This document shows, piece after piece, positions 49,716 through 58,882 of a stretch of DNA of 64,000 nt. Under the pieces are notes generated by a model. The model worked only from the letters and a program-made list of their open reading frames with translations, was not told where the DNA came from and searched no databases. Source of the stretch: Mucilaginibacter sp. L3T2-6. GTDB taxonomy: Bacteria > Bacteroidota > Bacteroidia > Sphingobacteriales > Sphingobacteriaceae. Location: contig NZ_JAUMKC010000026.1 in the NCBI RefSeq assembly GCF_030519355.1, positions 19,885 through 83,884 on the forward strand, in the 5' to 3' direction. Position 1 is the stretch's first letter; every line of letters starts with the position of its first letter. Position numbers and translations under genes: made by a program.

Positions 49716-51149
49716 TTATTTCGTATGAATTTTAATCCAGTCAGCAATTATTTTCATCGCTTCTGGAGATACGCTCTCGCTTAACTGCTCATATTCCGAA
49801 ACATCGCCTGTTTTTGCGGTTTGAAGCAAATGGTTAAGACCGGGCAAGATTTTCACTTCTACATTTTTGTTACCGTTTTTAACAATGGTTTCCTGTATCA
49901 CTTTTAAGTTCGAAGCTGCATCAACCTGGGTATCTTTTCCGCCGTTAATGGCCAATACAGGGCATTTTACCTTGCTAAGATCGTTAACGGGGTTATAAGT
50001 TATAAAGTAACGCATCCAGGGCATATTGTACAGGCGGTTGTATTGGTTGATGATATCCTGATCGGACGCCTTATCGGCATGCAACACTGTGAGCGTTGCG
50101 GGCGTTTGCTTGCTTTTCCACGCGGCAAAAACCGTGGGGATTTTAGCATCAAGCGCCTCAACGGTGGCCGATGAAGAGAATAAACTCAAAATCTGCATAT
50201 TTAAATCTGAAAAGGCCTGTATGGCCGTTTCATCCACACCTGCATTTTTCAGCGCATGGGCATTTTGCTCTGTGTTGATCTGTGCCCCCCCGGTTACCGA
50301 TGCACCCCACATTACAATAAAGCTCACGTCTTTACGCCTTGCCGCCACCATTGGCGCTATCATACCGCCTTCGCTGTGCCCTATTAATCCAAGATGCTTT
50401 TTATCTATGTCAGGCCTGGTTTCCAAATAATTAAGGCTTGCTTCCACATCATACGAAAAAGTAAGGCTTGTGGCATTCTTAATATCAGGCCCAAGTGTGC
50501 TTTTACCGGCGCCCCGGTCATCTACCCTTAAAACAGCAATACCGTTTTTGGTAAGGTAGTCAGCCAGTACCCAATATATTTTATGGCCGAAAATGGTGCC
50601 GTCCCTATCCTGCGTACCGCTGCCGCTTATAATAATTACTGCCGGGTATTTACCGTCACCGTTTGGCCGGCTGAAAGTTGCGCCGTAATGCACGCTTTTA
50701 TCAGCATTATCATATTCCACATCCTGGGTAAAATAATTAAATGGCGGTTTTGGCGTCTGCGGACGATCAGGAGTTTTGGACAGTCCTGCTTTTTCTTCAG
50801 CGCTGATGCGTCGCAAATCGAGCGGTATTTGTCCGCCGCCCTGCTTGTAAATCCCATTTATGGCATCCTTGCCATTCCATACGCCGTTGTATGAGCCGCC
50901 TATAGCTGCGATTTCAATATACAGGCTGTCTTTGGTCAGTATTGTTTTACTGCATCCTATACCGAATGCCTTTTGATCAGGACTATCGAACGTTGCTGAA
51001 TAGCCCGCTTCGCTTTTCGAAATATTAAACACCAAACGAAGGTTTGCCCCGCCGGCGGGGATGGTTCCAAGCCAGCTTCCGGTGATATCCTGAGCGGCGG
51101 CACTGTTAAGAGCGGCAAGTATCATTGAGCAGACAAGTAATTTTTTCAT
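49716..51149 (-). CDS. Secreted alpha/beta hydrolase (S9-like serine hydrolase)
   Basis: The product has 477 residues with a signal peptide ending NSAAAQ. An N-terminal beta domain (GSWLGTIPAGGANLRLVFNI, about 120 residues) precedes an alpha/beta hydrolase with nucleophile Ser in LIGHSEGGMIAP, the acid in AINGGKDTQVD and His in LPGLNHLLQ. YPAVIIISGSGTQDRDGTI is the oxyanion loop. This family (YqiA/Dap2-like, often annotated as an acyl-peptide hydrolase or esterase) is common in Bacteroidota. The start overlaps the SdpI-like gene by four bases (ATGA), so it belongs to the sdpR-sdpI operon. Confidence 0.85.
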   Translation of the reverse strand: MKKLLVCSMILAALNSAAAQDITGSWLGTIPAGGANLRLVFNISKSEAGYSATFDSPDQKAFGIGCSKTILTKDSLYIEIAAIGGSYNGVWNGKDAINGIYKQGGGQIPLDLRRISAEEKAGLSKTPDRPQTPKPPFNYFTQDVEYDNADKSVHYGATFSRPNGDGKYPAVIIISGSGTQDRDGTIFGHKIYWVLADYLTKNGIAVLRVDDRGAGKSTLGPDIKNATSLTFSYDVEASLNYLETRPDIDKKHLGLIGHSEGGMIAPMVAARRKDVSFIVMWGASVTGGAQINTEQNAHALKNAGVDETAIQAFSDLNMQILSLFSSSATVEALDAKIPTVFAAWKSKQTPATLTVLHADKASDQDIINQYNRLYNMPWMRYFITYNPVNDLSKVKCPVLAINGGKDTQVDAASNLKVIQETIVKNGNKNVEVKILPGLNHLLQTAKTGDVSEYEQLSESVSPEAMKIIADWIKIHTK

Positions 51150-51814
51150 GACTTCTTTTCAGGCTGATGGTTTTTAAAATAAACATATGAATAAATAACA
51201 GGAATGAGCGTTAATGCCATTAACCCCGCTATAAACACTACAGTTGCTGATGCTGATGGAAGTACTAAGGTAGCTGCTGTTATCACCAGCCCTCCGGCAA
51301 ACCAGAGTTTAGCTGCCAAACGATGGGTTGCGCGCCAGGTATCTTCGCTTTCCAGTGTCCATGGTGTACGCACGCCTGCAAAATAATTGGGCTTGATGTT
51401 ATTCATCATGTTGCCCATGAAGGTGAACAGCAATCCTGCTATAGGCAATATGATCTTATCTATCGGCAAGTTACGGTGCACAGTTACATAAAGGATAGCT
51501 ACATTCAGCGCCGACAGAAATAACATAACACCAAAGGCAATCTTTCGAAAAGTTTCTTCGCCATATTTAACTTTGTTCTTAGGGTCGATGGCGGGCAGGA
51601 ATTTAAGCAACAGGTAAACTAGTGCGCCCACAAAAAGCATGATGCCCGTTAGCATGATCAGCTCGCTCTTATTACCGTAGCGATCAACCTTACCGCCAAT
51701 TCCATAATGCACCGGCACAATTTCTGGCAACGAACTGTAAATGCTGTATAAATAAATTATGGGCAGCAACCATACAACCAGCGCGGTTGCATCCATATAA
51801 CTGAATTTTTTCAT
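51146..51814 (-). CDS. SdpI/DUF1648-family membrane protein
   Basis: The product has 222 residues with six membrane helices. LPEIVPVHYGIGGKVDRYGN is the DUF1648 signature, and GNMMNNIKPNYFAGVRTPWT followed by WRATHRLAAKLWFAGGL is the SdpI signature. In Bacillus, SdpI gives immunity to the SdpC killing factor and holds SdpR at the membrane. An ArsR-type SdpR-like regulator precedes it by 6 bases here, so the two-gene module is conserved, but no SdpC-like toxin is visible in the window. The hydrolase gene follows with overlap. Confidence 0.9.
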   Translation of the reverse strand: MKKFSYMDATALVVWLLPIIYLYSIYSSLPEIVPVHYGIGGKVDRYGNKSELIMLTGIMLFVGALVYLLLKFLPAIDPKNKVKYGEETFRKIAFGVMLFLSALNVAILYVTVHRNLPIDKIILPIAGLLFTFMGNMMNNIKPNYFAGVRTPWTLESEDTWRATHRLAAKLWFAGGLVITAATLVLPSASATVVFIAGLMALTLIPVIYSYVYFKNHQPEKKS

Positions 51815-51820
51815 CCTGAT

Positions 51821-52117
51821 CTATTTTTGATTTTTAGGTGTTTGTAAGCTGATTATCCATTTAAGCATATCGTCCATTACGGTAGTATTGAGCGAATAGT
51901 AAATGAACTGTCCTTCTTTAACTGATACTACCAGCCCGGCCTGCCTCAATAAATCAAGGTGGTGCGAGATGCTTGGCTTGGAGATGTTGAACTGGTCGGC
52001 AATTTCGCCGGCGGTAAGATCATTCTCCTTTAGCAATTCCAATATCTCCCGGCGGGTGCCATCATTTAATGCTTTGAACAGGTTATGCACTTTTTGCGAA
52101 TTTATATATTTAGACAA
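51821..52117 (-). CDS. ArsR-family regulator, SdpR-like
   Basis: The product has 98 residues starting from TTG at 52117; no ATG exists in this frame, and a GTG at 52090 is the alternative. It is a winged helix: LFKALNDGTRREILELLKEN, recognition helix in FNISKPSISHHLDLLRQAGL, and the wing VVSVKEGQFIYYSLN. There are no Cys metal ligands, so it is not a metal sensor. SdpR-type members repress their own operon. A 10-2-10 inverted repeat covers the start codon, consistent with self-repression of this gene, the SdpI-like gene and the hydrolase. Confidence 0.88.
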   Translation of the reverse strand: MSKYINSQKVHNLFKALNDGTRREILELLKENDLTAGEIADQFNISKPSISHHLDLLRQAGLVVSVKEGQFIYYSLNTTVMDDMLKWIISLQTPKNQK

Positions 52118-52128
52118 ATGTCTAAATA
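52107..52128. promoter_or_regulatory. SdpR/ArsR-type operator over the regulator's start codon
   Basis: TATTTAGACA (52107-52116) and TGTCTAAATA (52119-52128) are perfect inverted halves around AA. The site overlaps the TTG start at 52115-52117, so either the message is nearly leaderless or translation begins further in (GTG at 52090). Confidence 0.75.
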
Positions 52129-52416
52129 CTTTGTTACAGATTGAAATAATTTATAAGAAATGCCGGAACGAAATGGTTATGCTGGTTGCATGGATCGCGG
52201 AAGCTTTGAAATCAATCATTAACGCGGTTAACGCTCATAGTTGGAAGCGACCGTAATAACGTTAAAACCGATTCCCGGACATTTTTAAGACCTGAATGCG
52301 TCTGGACATTCCGGGTTGCCGGCCTGCTCTAAACAGATGCCCCATTATTTTTTTTTCTGCCATACCTTAATTTCTTTAAAATTTCGTTACTTGTAGCTAC
52401 CAATCAAAACGCTATC

Positions 52417-54039
52417 ATGCAACGCAGAAATTTCCTGAAGACCGGCTCAGTGGCTGGTTTAACACTGGCTACGCTTGGCGCCGCCTCATGTACCCCATCA
52501 TCAAAAGATTCAACCACCGCTGATTCATCCAGGGAAAAACCGGACGACTTTGCCCTTAACGAAGTAACGATTGATGCCTTACAGGAGAAAATGAAAAGCA
52601 AGGAATACACGTCGCGTTCCATCACCGAAATGTATCTTAAACGCATTGAAGAAATTGATAAGAACGGGCCAAAGCTTAATGCCGTTATTGAGGTAAATAA
52701 AGATGCCCTGAACATGGCCGATGCTATGGATAAGGAACGTGCCGCTGGGAAGGTTCGCGGGCCGCTGCATGGTATCCCGGTTTTGATAAAAGACAATATC
52801 AGCACCGGCGATAACATGCGCACTACAGCCGGGGCCCTGGCGATAGCTGATAATTTCGCCAAACAGGATGCCTTCATAGCTCATAAATTAAGGGAAGCCG
52901 GCGCGGTATTGCTGGGCAAGACCAATTTAAGCGAATGGGCTAACTTCCGCAGCACACATTCCACCAGTGCCTGGAGCAGCCGCGGCGGACAAACCAAATG
53001 CCCCTACGTATTAGATCGCAATCCCAGTGGCTCAAGCTCCGGCACAGGATCTGCGGTATCGGCCAATTTATGCGCCATTGGTATCGGTACGGAAACTGAT
53101 GGTTCTATTGTATCTCCATCTTCAGTTAACGGTTTAGTGGGCATAAAGCCGACGGTTGGACTGTGGAGCCGCTCCGGCATCATCCCTATTTCAAAAACAC
53201 AGGATACTGCCGGTCCAATGGCGCGCACTGTAAGAGATGCAGCCATCCTTTTGGGCGCGTTAGCAGGTGAAGATCCCCGGGATGCTTATACACTGGCCAG
53301 CAAGGGCAAAGCTGAAACCGACTACACTAAATTTTTAGATGCGGATGGATTGAGAGGAAAACGTATCGGCGTCGAAAAAGACGGCTTAAAAGTTAGCCCG
53401 GCCATGGATGCCATTTTTCAGCAGGCTATTGATTTATTGAAAGCAAAAGGCGCAACAATCGTCGAGGTTGAACTTTATAAACAACTGAAGGAGGCCGGCA
53501 AGAATGAATTTACAGTGCTGTTATACGAGTTTAAAGACGGCGTAAATAAATATCTGGCTGACGCGAACTCGAAAATGAAATCGCTGGCGGACGTAATTGC
53601 CTTTAATAAAGCAAACGAAGCCAAAGCTATGCCGTTCTTTAAGCAGGAAACCCTGGAACTCGCCGAAAAAAAAGGCGGGCTTGATGCTAAAGAATATCTT
53701 GATGCTGTAAAGGCTACTACCACCATCACCCGCAATGCTATTGATGGTCTGCTGAAAGATAACAAGCTTGATGCCATCGTAGCACCCACCAACGGGTTTG
53801 CAGTTTGTATCGACTTAATCAACGGCGACTACGATAATGGCTATGGATTTTCGGGCCCCGCAGCAATGGCTGGCTATCCGCATGTTACCGTTCCGATGGG
53901 TTATGCACATGGTTTGCCCGCAGGAATTTCATTCGTTAGCACAGCCTACAGAGAAGGTGATGTTATTAAGTTAGCCTATGCTTATGAACAAGCCAGCAAG
54001 AAAAGGGTGAAGCCGGAGTTTAAGCAGGTCGTGGAGTGA
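52417..54039 (+). CDS. Secreted amidase (amidase-signature family)
   Basis: The product has 540 residues. The N-terminus has a twin-arginine-like motif (RRNFLKTG) and a lipobox-like LGAASC with Cys25, so it is probably exported folded and lipid-anchored. The catalytic triad is Lys125 (in PVLIKDN), a cis-Ser near 207 (PSGSSSGTG) and nucleophile Ser230 (GTETDGSIVSPSS). Amidase-signature enzymes split amides such as peptide or aryl amides; related exported members act on peptide amides. It is a single gene in a 299-base gap that otherwise holds only the SdpR operator. Confidence 0.9.
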   Translation: MQRRNFLKTGSVAGLTLATLGAASCTPSSKDSTTADSSREKPDDFALNEVTIDALQEKMKSKEYTSRSITEMYLKRIEEIDKNGPKLNAVIEVNKDALNMADAMDKERAAGKVRGPLHGIPVLIKDNISTGDNMRTTAGALAIADNFAKQDAFIAHKLREAGAVLLGKTNLSEWANFRSTHSTSAWSSRGGQTKCPYVLDRNPSGSSSGTGSAVSANLCAIGIGTETDGSIVSPSSVNGLVGIKPTVGLWSRSGIIPISKTQDTAGPMARTVRDAAILLGALAGEDPRDAYTLASKGKAETDYTKFLDADGLRGKRIGVEKDGLKVSPAMDAIFQQAIDLLKAKGATIVEVELYKQLKEAGKNEFTVLLYEFKDGVNKYLADANSKMKSLADVIAFNKANEAKAMPFFKQETLELAEKKGGLDAKEYLDAVKATTTITRNAIDGLLKDNKLDAIVAPTNGFAVCIDLINGDYDNGYGFSGPAAMAGYPHVTVPMGYAHGLPAGISFVSTAYREGDVIKLAYAYEQASKKRVKPEFKQVVE

Positions 54040-54182
54040 GTTGATCAAGTTGAATAGGTTGATTGAGTTAAATACGCTTGTCGACTAACTTTCTTAAGCT
54101 GATATCAAGTATTTCGCTACTTTTACCACTGGCCAACGACTCGTTTCGGCCATTAACTATGAACCATCAACTATAAGCTACT

Positions 54183-55121
54183 ATGGAATTTGGACGCGTA
54201 ACCGATAGTGAATTAATGGAAGTGGATTTTACGCTTCCTCCTGATACTGAACTTACCAAACAAACTTTAGCGGCTGCTAAAAACGGTCAGCCTTTGCAGG
54301 TGCATGTAGGCTGCGCCAAGTGGGGCCGCAAAGAGTGGCTCGGAAAGATCTATCCGCCCAAAACTAAAGAGGCTAATTTTTTAGATGAATACGTTAAGCA
54401 TTTTGACAGCATTGAGCTTAATGCCACTTTCTACAATGTTTACCCGCCGGAAATTATCGCAAAATGGAAGGAAAAGACGGCCGGGAATCCCAACTTTAAG
54501 TTTTGCCCTAAATTTTCACAAAGCATTAGTCATATCCGCCGCCTAAAAAATGCCGATGAGATAACTACTGAGTATTATAAAGGCGTAATGGCTTTTGGCG
54601 AAAAACTGGGGCCCATGTTTTTGCAACTGGCGGATAATTATTCGCCTAAAAGCCTGCCGGACCTGAAAATTTATTTAGAAAGCCTGCCCAAAGATGTCCC
54701 TGTATTTTTGGAAATGAGGCATAAAGAATGGTATTCGGTGCCTGAAACACGGGCAGCATTGTTCAATATGCTGCATGAGCTGAATATTGGCTCTGTAATT
54801 ACCGATGCCAGCGGCCGCCGCGATGTAGTGCATATGGAGCTGCCGACCCCTCACGCATTTATCCGCTTTGTAGGCAACAGCCTCCACCCTACCGACTATC
54901 AGCGCTGCGACGACTGGGTTGAACGTATAGCCCGTTGGAAGGAAATGGGGCTGCAATCGGTTTGGTTCTTCATGCACCAGCACGATGAACGTTATTCGCC
55001 GGAATTATCAGATTATGTGGTCGAAAAACTGAATAAAAGATTAGGTTTAGAATTGTTACGGCCCACGTTTATCGACCGCGACGCGCCAATGGATATGTCA
55101 CAAACATCGCTCGCTTTGTAG
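54183..55121 (+). CDS. DUF72 family protein
   Basis: The product has 312 residues. VHVGCAKWGRKEWLGKIYPP, VKHFDSIELNATFYNVYPPE and FCPKFSQSISHIRRLKNADE give the DUF72 TIM-barrel pattern, and FIRFVGNSLHPTDYQRCDDW with VWFFMHQHDERYSPEL closes it. The family (YecE-like) is widespread and its reaction is unknown; Glu and Asp residues in the barrel suggest hydrolysis. Cytoplasmic. It converges on the DUF1345 gene. Confidence 0.88.
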   Translation: MEFGRVTDSELMEVDFTLPPDTELTKQTLAAAKNGQPLQVHVGCAKWGRKEWLGKIYPPKTKEANFLDEYVKHFDSIELNATFYNVYPPEIIAKWKEKTAGNPNFKFCPKFSQSISHIRRLKNADEITTEYYKGVMAFGEKLGPMFLQLADNYSPKSLPDLKIYLESLPKDVPVFLEMRHKEWYSVPETRAALFNMLHELNIGSVITDASGRRDVVHMELPTPHAFIRFVGNSLHPTDYQRCDDWVERIARWKEMGLQSVWFFMHQHDERYSPELSDYVVEKLNKRLGLELLRPTFIDRDAPMDMSQTSLAL

Positions 55122-55155
55122 AATTGCATTATATGATAGTCCTGGTCTGTAAATC

Positions 55156-55848
55156 TTATTGGGAAATTAGCCCCGATATCACGTTAATGCTTAATGCAAC
55201 AATGGCGGTATTAAAGGCAAATGCGATTAAGCCATGTCCCCAGGCTATTCGGCGAATCATGCGTGACGATATTTGAACGTCGGAAACCTGGAACGTCATG
55301 CCGAGTACGAAGGAAAAATAGACAAAGTCAAGATAATCGGGTTCATTTTCTTCAGGAAACAGCAGGCCGCCCATCGGCTTCTTTTTATCATCATCCGGGT
55401 TGGTTGAATAGTATAAATGCCCGTAGCGTAAAGTATATATGGTATGCACTAACCACCAGGAGATTACAACTGCCGACATCGCAAGTACAACATGCGAGGA
55501 AATTTCAGTCTTTGACCCGCCTTTTGAAGATATCAACAAGTACAATATCGCCCCTAAACTCATCACCGATGCGCTGATAACGATAAGAAATAATATAGAC
55601 CGGCTCGAATCTTCCAGCCTGGCTATTTTACGGATCTCACGCGGATGAGCCCAAAGGATAACGATCCAGTCGAGCACGATCAGGCTCGAGGCAAAAGCGA
55701 TCCAAACCGTCAATATAACAGCAGGCAGAGAAGACAAATCCCTAAAAAGGAGAAAAGCTATAACACTTATTCCCAGCGCAATAAACATTTTATAATGTGC
55801 ATCAAGCCGGAAGATCAGGTGTTTCTTGGGGTTCATAAACTTAGCCAT
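55156..55848 (-). CDS. DUF1345 membrane protein
   Basis: The product has 230 residues with five or six helices. DWIVILWAHPREIRKIARLE followed by DSSRS, and DYLDFVYFSFVLGMTFQVSD are the DUF1345 hallmarks. The function is unknown; it resembles small voltage-channel-like membrane proteins in layout. Single gene. Gaps to its neighbours are short and hold nothing notable. Confidence 0.85.
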   Translation of the reverse strand: MAKFMNPKKHLIFRLDAHYKMFIALGISVIAFLLFRDLSSLPAVILTVWIAFASSLIVLDWIVILWAHPREIRKIARLEDSSRSILFLIVISASVMSLGAILYLLISSKGGSKTEISSHVVLAMSAVVISWWLVHTIYTLRYGHLYYSTNPDDDKKKPMGGLLFPEENEPDYLDFVYFSFVLGMTFQVSDVQISSRMIRRIAWGHGLIAFAFNTAIVALSINVISGLISQ

Positions 55849-55927
55849 ATTACGTGCTCCGAAGAGAATAATGAAAGAAAGTCCAAAATCAAACGACTGC
55901 CTAAGTTATGAAGTTTTAATAAACAAA

Positions 55928-56125
55928 TCAGTCTTCATAAATTTCTATAACACGGCCAACCTGTCCGTCTTCCAGCCTCACCTTTATTCCACGGGAATGA
56001 TAGGCGGAGCTGGTTAGTAAATCTTTAACGACTCCCCGGGTGCGCCTGCCGGAACGCTGGTCCTTTTTGAGGATGATATCCACTTCCAAACCAGGGTATA
56101 TATCGTTCCGGTTTTGTCCGTTCAT
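55928..56125 (-). CDS. YwbE-family protein (DUF2196)
   Basis: The 65-residue protein matches YwbE over its whole length: GLEVDIILKKDQRSGRRTRG, VVKDLLTSSAYHSRGIKVRL, EDGQVGRVIEI. It is a small basic beta-barrel-like protein, possibly RNA-binding, of unknown role. It lies 36 bases after the argH stop region upstream on the same strand. Confidence 0.9.
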   Translation of the reverse strand: MNGQNRNDIYPGLEVDIILKKDQRSGRRTRGVVKDLLTSSAYHSRGIKVRLEDGQVGRVIEIYED

Positions 56126-56161
56126 AGTTTTTTGATTTGACTGATTGTTAGGATTGAATAA

Positions 56162-57496
56162 TCAGGAGATCAACTGACTGATTGCCTGGTCTGTCTTTTC
56201 AAAATCAAAATTACCCAACAATTTATTAAATGTAGCAGTTATTTCAGCGTTCATTAAATTACCTATGCTGCCTTCGTGAGTATGGTTTACCTGCCTTTCA
56301 GGATTAAAATGCCCTTGCTCGATAGCCAACCCAACTTGCTTATAAGCATCGCGGAATGGCATACCCTTCAAGACCATTCGGTTGACCTCATCCACGCTGA
56401 ATAGATAGGCATATTTAGGGTCGTTCAGGATGTCAGTATTTACGGTTATATTTTGCAGCATAAACGTTGCCATGTGCAGGCACTCTTTTATATCAGTAAA
56501 GGCCGGGAACAGTAATTCTTTCAGCAGCTGCAGTTCCCGGTGATAACCGGACGGCAGGTTGGTTGTCATCATAGCTACGTCTGTTGGCAGGGCTTGCAGG
56601 CGGTTGCATTTGCCGCGCATTATTTCCCAAACGTCGGGGTTCTTTTTGTGCGGCATAATGCTGCTGCCGGTCGTGAGCGTATCCGGATAGCTTATAAAGG
56701 CAAAGTTCTGGCTCAAGTACATCGCCTGGTCCATCGCCATTTTAGCAAGCGTTGCCGCGATTGCTGATAATGCCTGGGCGATTATCCGTTCCGTTTTTCC
56801 GCGGCCCATTTGCGCATAAACCACATTATAATTAAGGCTATCAAAGCCCAATAATTTTGTGGTAAGGATACGGTTAAGCGGAAACGACGAGCCATAACCC
56901 GCTGCAGAACCCAGCGGGTTTTTATTGGTAATTTTATATGCGGCTAATACCAGCTCCAAATCATCGGCCAAACTCTCGGCATAAGCGCCGAACCACAGAC
57001 CGAATGATGAAGGCATAGCCACCTGCAAATGGGTATAGCCTGGCAGCAATACATCTTTATGCTTTTCGCTCAATTCAATCAGCAGGTGGAAAAGTTTTTC
57101 AGTTTCTGTAACAACTTCCCGCAACTGATGGCGGAAGAATAGTTTTAAATCCACCAGTACCTGGTCATTGCGTGAGCGGCCGCTGTGTATTTTTTTGCCG
57201 GCATCGCCAATGCGTTGGGTAAGCAACAGCTCCACTTGTGAGTGAACGTCTTCTACTTCGGGTTGGATAATAAAGTTATCGTCCTGTATATCTTTATAGA
57301 TGTTTTTAAGCTCCTTCTGGACCGACTTCAAATCTTCAGCACTCATCAAACCGATACTTTCGAGCATCTGGGTATGGGCGAGGGAGCCAAGTACATCAAA
57401 CGCAGCCATCTCCAAATCGAATTCCCGGTCTTTACCAACTGTAAAGTTCTCAACCAACTCGTTAACAGTAACTGATTTCTGCCAAATTTTTGCCAT
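56162..57496 (-). CDS. argH: Argininosuccinate lyase
   Basis: From the ATG at 57496 (MAKIWQKSVT) the product has 444 residues; the frame is open 10 codons further but without support. HSGRSRNDQVLVDLKLFFRH and the signature loop GSSIMPHKKNPDVWEIMRGK are the fumarase/aspartase superfamily landmarks, with the catalytic Ser in GSSIMPHKKN. It splits argininosuccinate into arginine and fumarate, the last step of arginine synthesis. argE lies upstream with 165 bases between, occupied by a repeat. Confidence 0.95.
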   Translation of the reverse strand: MAKIWQKSVTVNELVENFTVGKDREFDLEMAAFDVLGSLAHTQMLESIGLMSAEDLKSVQKELKNIYKDIQDDNFIIQPEVEDVHSQVELLLTQRIGDAGKKIHSGRSRNDQVLVDLKLFFRHQLREVVTETEKLFHLLIELSEKHKDVLLPGYTHLQVAMPSSFGLWFGAYAESLADDLELVLAAYKITNKNPLGSAAGYGSSFPLNRILTTKLLGFDSLNYNVVYAQMGRGKTERIIAQALSAIAATLAKMAMDQAMYLSQNFAFISYPDTLTTGSSIMPHKKNPDVWEIMRGKCNRLQALPTDVAMMTTNLPSGYHRELQLLKELLFPAFTDIKECLHMATFMLQNITVNTDILNDPKYAYLFSVDEVNRMVLKGMPFRDAYKQVGLAIEQGHFNPERQVNHTHEGSIGNLMNAEITATFNKLLGNFDFEKTDQAISQLIS

Positions 57497-57537
57497 GTTG
57501 CAAATATGGGATTTATATCTATACAATCAATTCACCT

Positions 57538-57656
57538 TGTCATTGCTGAGGAACGAAGCAATCTCATCGCTATGCATTGTGGATTATGCTTGTTCGCGAC
57601 TTATCGCTTCAATGTGCAAAGCAACGCGGTTGCCGCGCTCGTCCCTCGCTCGCAAA
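57538..57656. repeat. REP-like inverted repeat of the CATTGCTGAGGAACGAAGC type
   Basis: TCATTGCTGAGGAACGAAGC near 57539 and, inverted, GCGCTCGTCCCTCGCTCGCA near 57635 enclose about 80 bases between argH and argE. It resembles the element at 23251-23346 (ATTGCGAGCGAAGC). Confidence 0.55.
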
Positions 57657-57661
57657 GTTTA

Positions 57662-58726
57662 TTAATTAATTCTTTCCAGCATTTGTATATACAACTCAAT
57701 CCCTTCCCTTATCTCATCCACATACACAAATTCATCTGCCGTATGCGACCTTGCAGAATCACCCGGACCAATCTTAAGAGATGGAATATCCAATAGCGAC
57801 TGGTCTGAAGTGGTAGGCGAACCATAGGTAGTTCTTCCTAATGTTATCCCGGCTTGCACTATTGGGTGCTGCTTATCGATTTTTGACGGCTTAAGGCGGA
57901 TAGAACGTGGTTTTACATCACAACTTACATGCTGACGGATAATTTCAAGCACTTCTTCGTTGCGATAAGCATCGGTCACACGAACGTCAACCGTAAATGC
58001 GCAGCTTGCCGGCACCACATTGTGCTGCGAACCGGCGTTAATAATGGTAACTGACATTTTTATCGGCCCGAACACTTCCGATTCTTCAGGGAAGCGGTAC
58101 GTGCGAAACCACTCTATATCTTTAATAGCTTTGTATATCGCATTTTCGCCTTCTTCGCGCGCGGCATGACCAGCTTTACCATGTGCCACACAATCCAGCA
58201 CCATCAGTCCACGCTCAGCAATAGCCAGCTGCATCAGTGTTGGTTCTCCAACTATACCAAAATCAAGTTGACCAAGCTCAGGAATAATCAACTCCAAACC
58301 ATTAACACCTGATATTTCTTCCTCTGCCGTAGTAGCCAGGCAAAGGTTATATTTCAGGTTTTTCCGGTCGTAAAAGTAAAGGAATACGTTTATCAGCGAC
58401 ACCAGGCATCCGCCGGCATCATTACTGCCCAAACCATATAACTTGCCGTCCTCAATTTTCGCCTCAAACGGGTCGCGCGTGTACCCGGAATTGGGTTTTA
58501 CCGTATCGTGGTGCGAGTTTAATAAAATCGTGGGCTTGGATTCGTCGAAATGTTTATTCCAGGCCCATATATTGTTCATTTTGCGGTAGGTTTGTACACC
58601 CTTTTCCTGCAAAAAGTGCTCAATTAAATCGGCAGTATGGTTTTCTTCCTTGCTGAATGAGGGGATGGCTATTAATTGCTGCAGCAGGTTTACCGCTTGC
58701 TCGTGTAGTGTTTTTGTATCCGTCAT
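57662..58726 (-). CDS. argE: M20-family N-acetyl/succinyl-ornithine deacylase
   Basis: The product has 354 residues. NSHHDTVKPNSGYTRDPFEA with the first metal His and Asp, YGLGSNDAGGCLVSL with the bridging Asp, ATTAEEEISGVNGLEL with the catalytic Glu pair, and a C-terminal HTADEFVYVDEI with the last His give a complete di-zinc M20 site. It frees ornithine from its N-acyl form; in Bacteroidota the N-succinyl route is common, so the substrate may be N-succinylated. The upstream neighbour of argH on the same strand. Confidence 0.85.
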   Translation of the reverse strand: MTDTKTLHEQAVNLLQQLIAIPSFSKEENHTADLIEHFLQEKGVQTYRKMNNIWAWNKHFDESKPTILLNSHHDTVKPNSGYTRDPFEAKIEDGKLYGLGSNDAGGCLVSLINVFLYFYDRKNLKYNLCLATTAEEEISGVNGLELIIPELGQLDFGIVGEPTLMQLAIAERGLMVLDCVAHGKAGHAAREEGENAIYKAIKDIEWFRTYRFPEESEVFGPIKMSVTIINAGSQHNVVPASCAFTVDVRVTDAYRNEEVLEIIRQHVSCDVKPRSIRLKPSKIDKQHPIVQAGITLGRTTYGSPTTSDQSLLDIPSLKIGPGDSARSHTADEFVYVDEIREGIELYIQMLERIN

Positions 58727-58736
58727 AAATGCAGGA

Positions 58737-58744
58737 CAAAATTA
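58737..58744 (-). promoter_or_regulatory. Candidate -7 box of argE
   Basis: TAATTTTG on the minus strand matches TAnnTTTG and lies 10 bases before the argE ATG at 58726. Confidence 0.35.
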
Positions 58745-58882
58745 GCGTTTTTTGAACAGGAGATGTTAACATTTCGCATCGCTCGGCCAGAATGATAATT
58801 ATTTAACCTTACGGTTACGATATTTTTACAAGCGGATACCTTCATAAATACCTATTATTGCGGTTTAAAATAAATCTTTTTG

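Noticed and set aside
51821..52117. ArsR regulator as a metal sensor
   Set aside because: It lacks Cys or His clusters and is followed by an SdpI-like gene, which fits the SdpR type.
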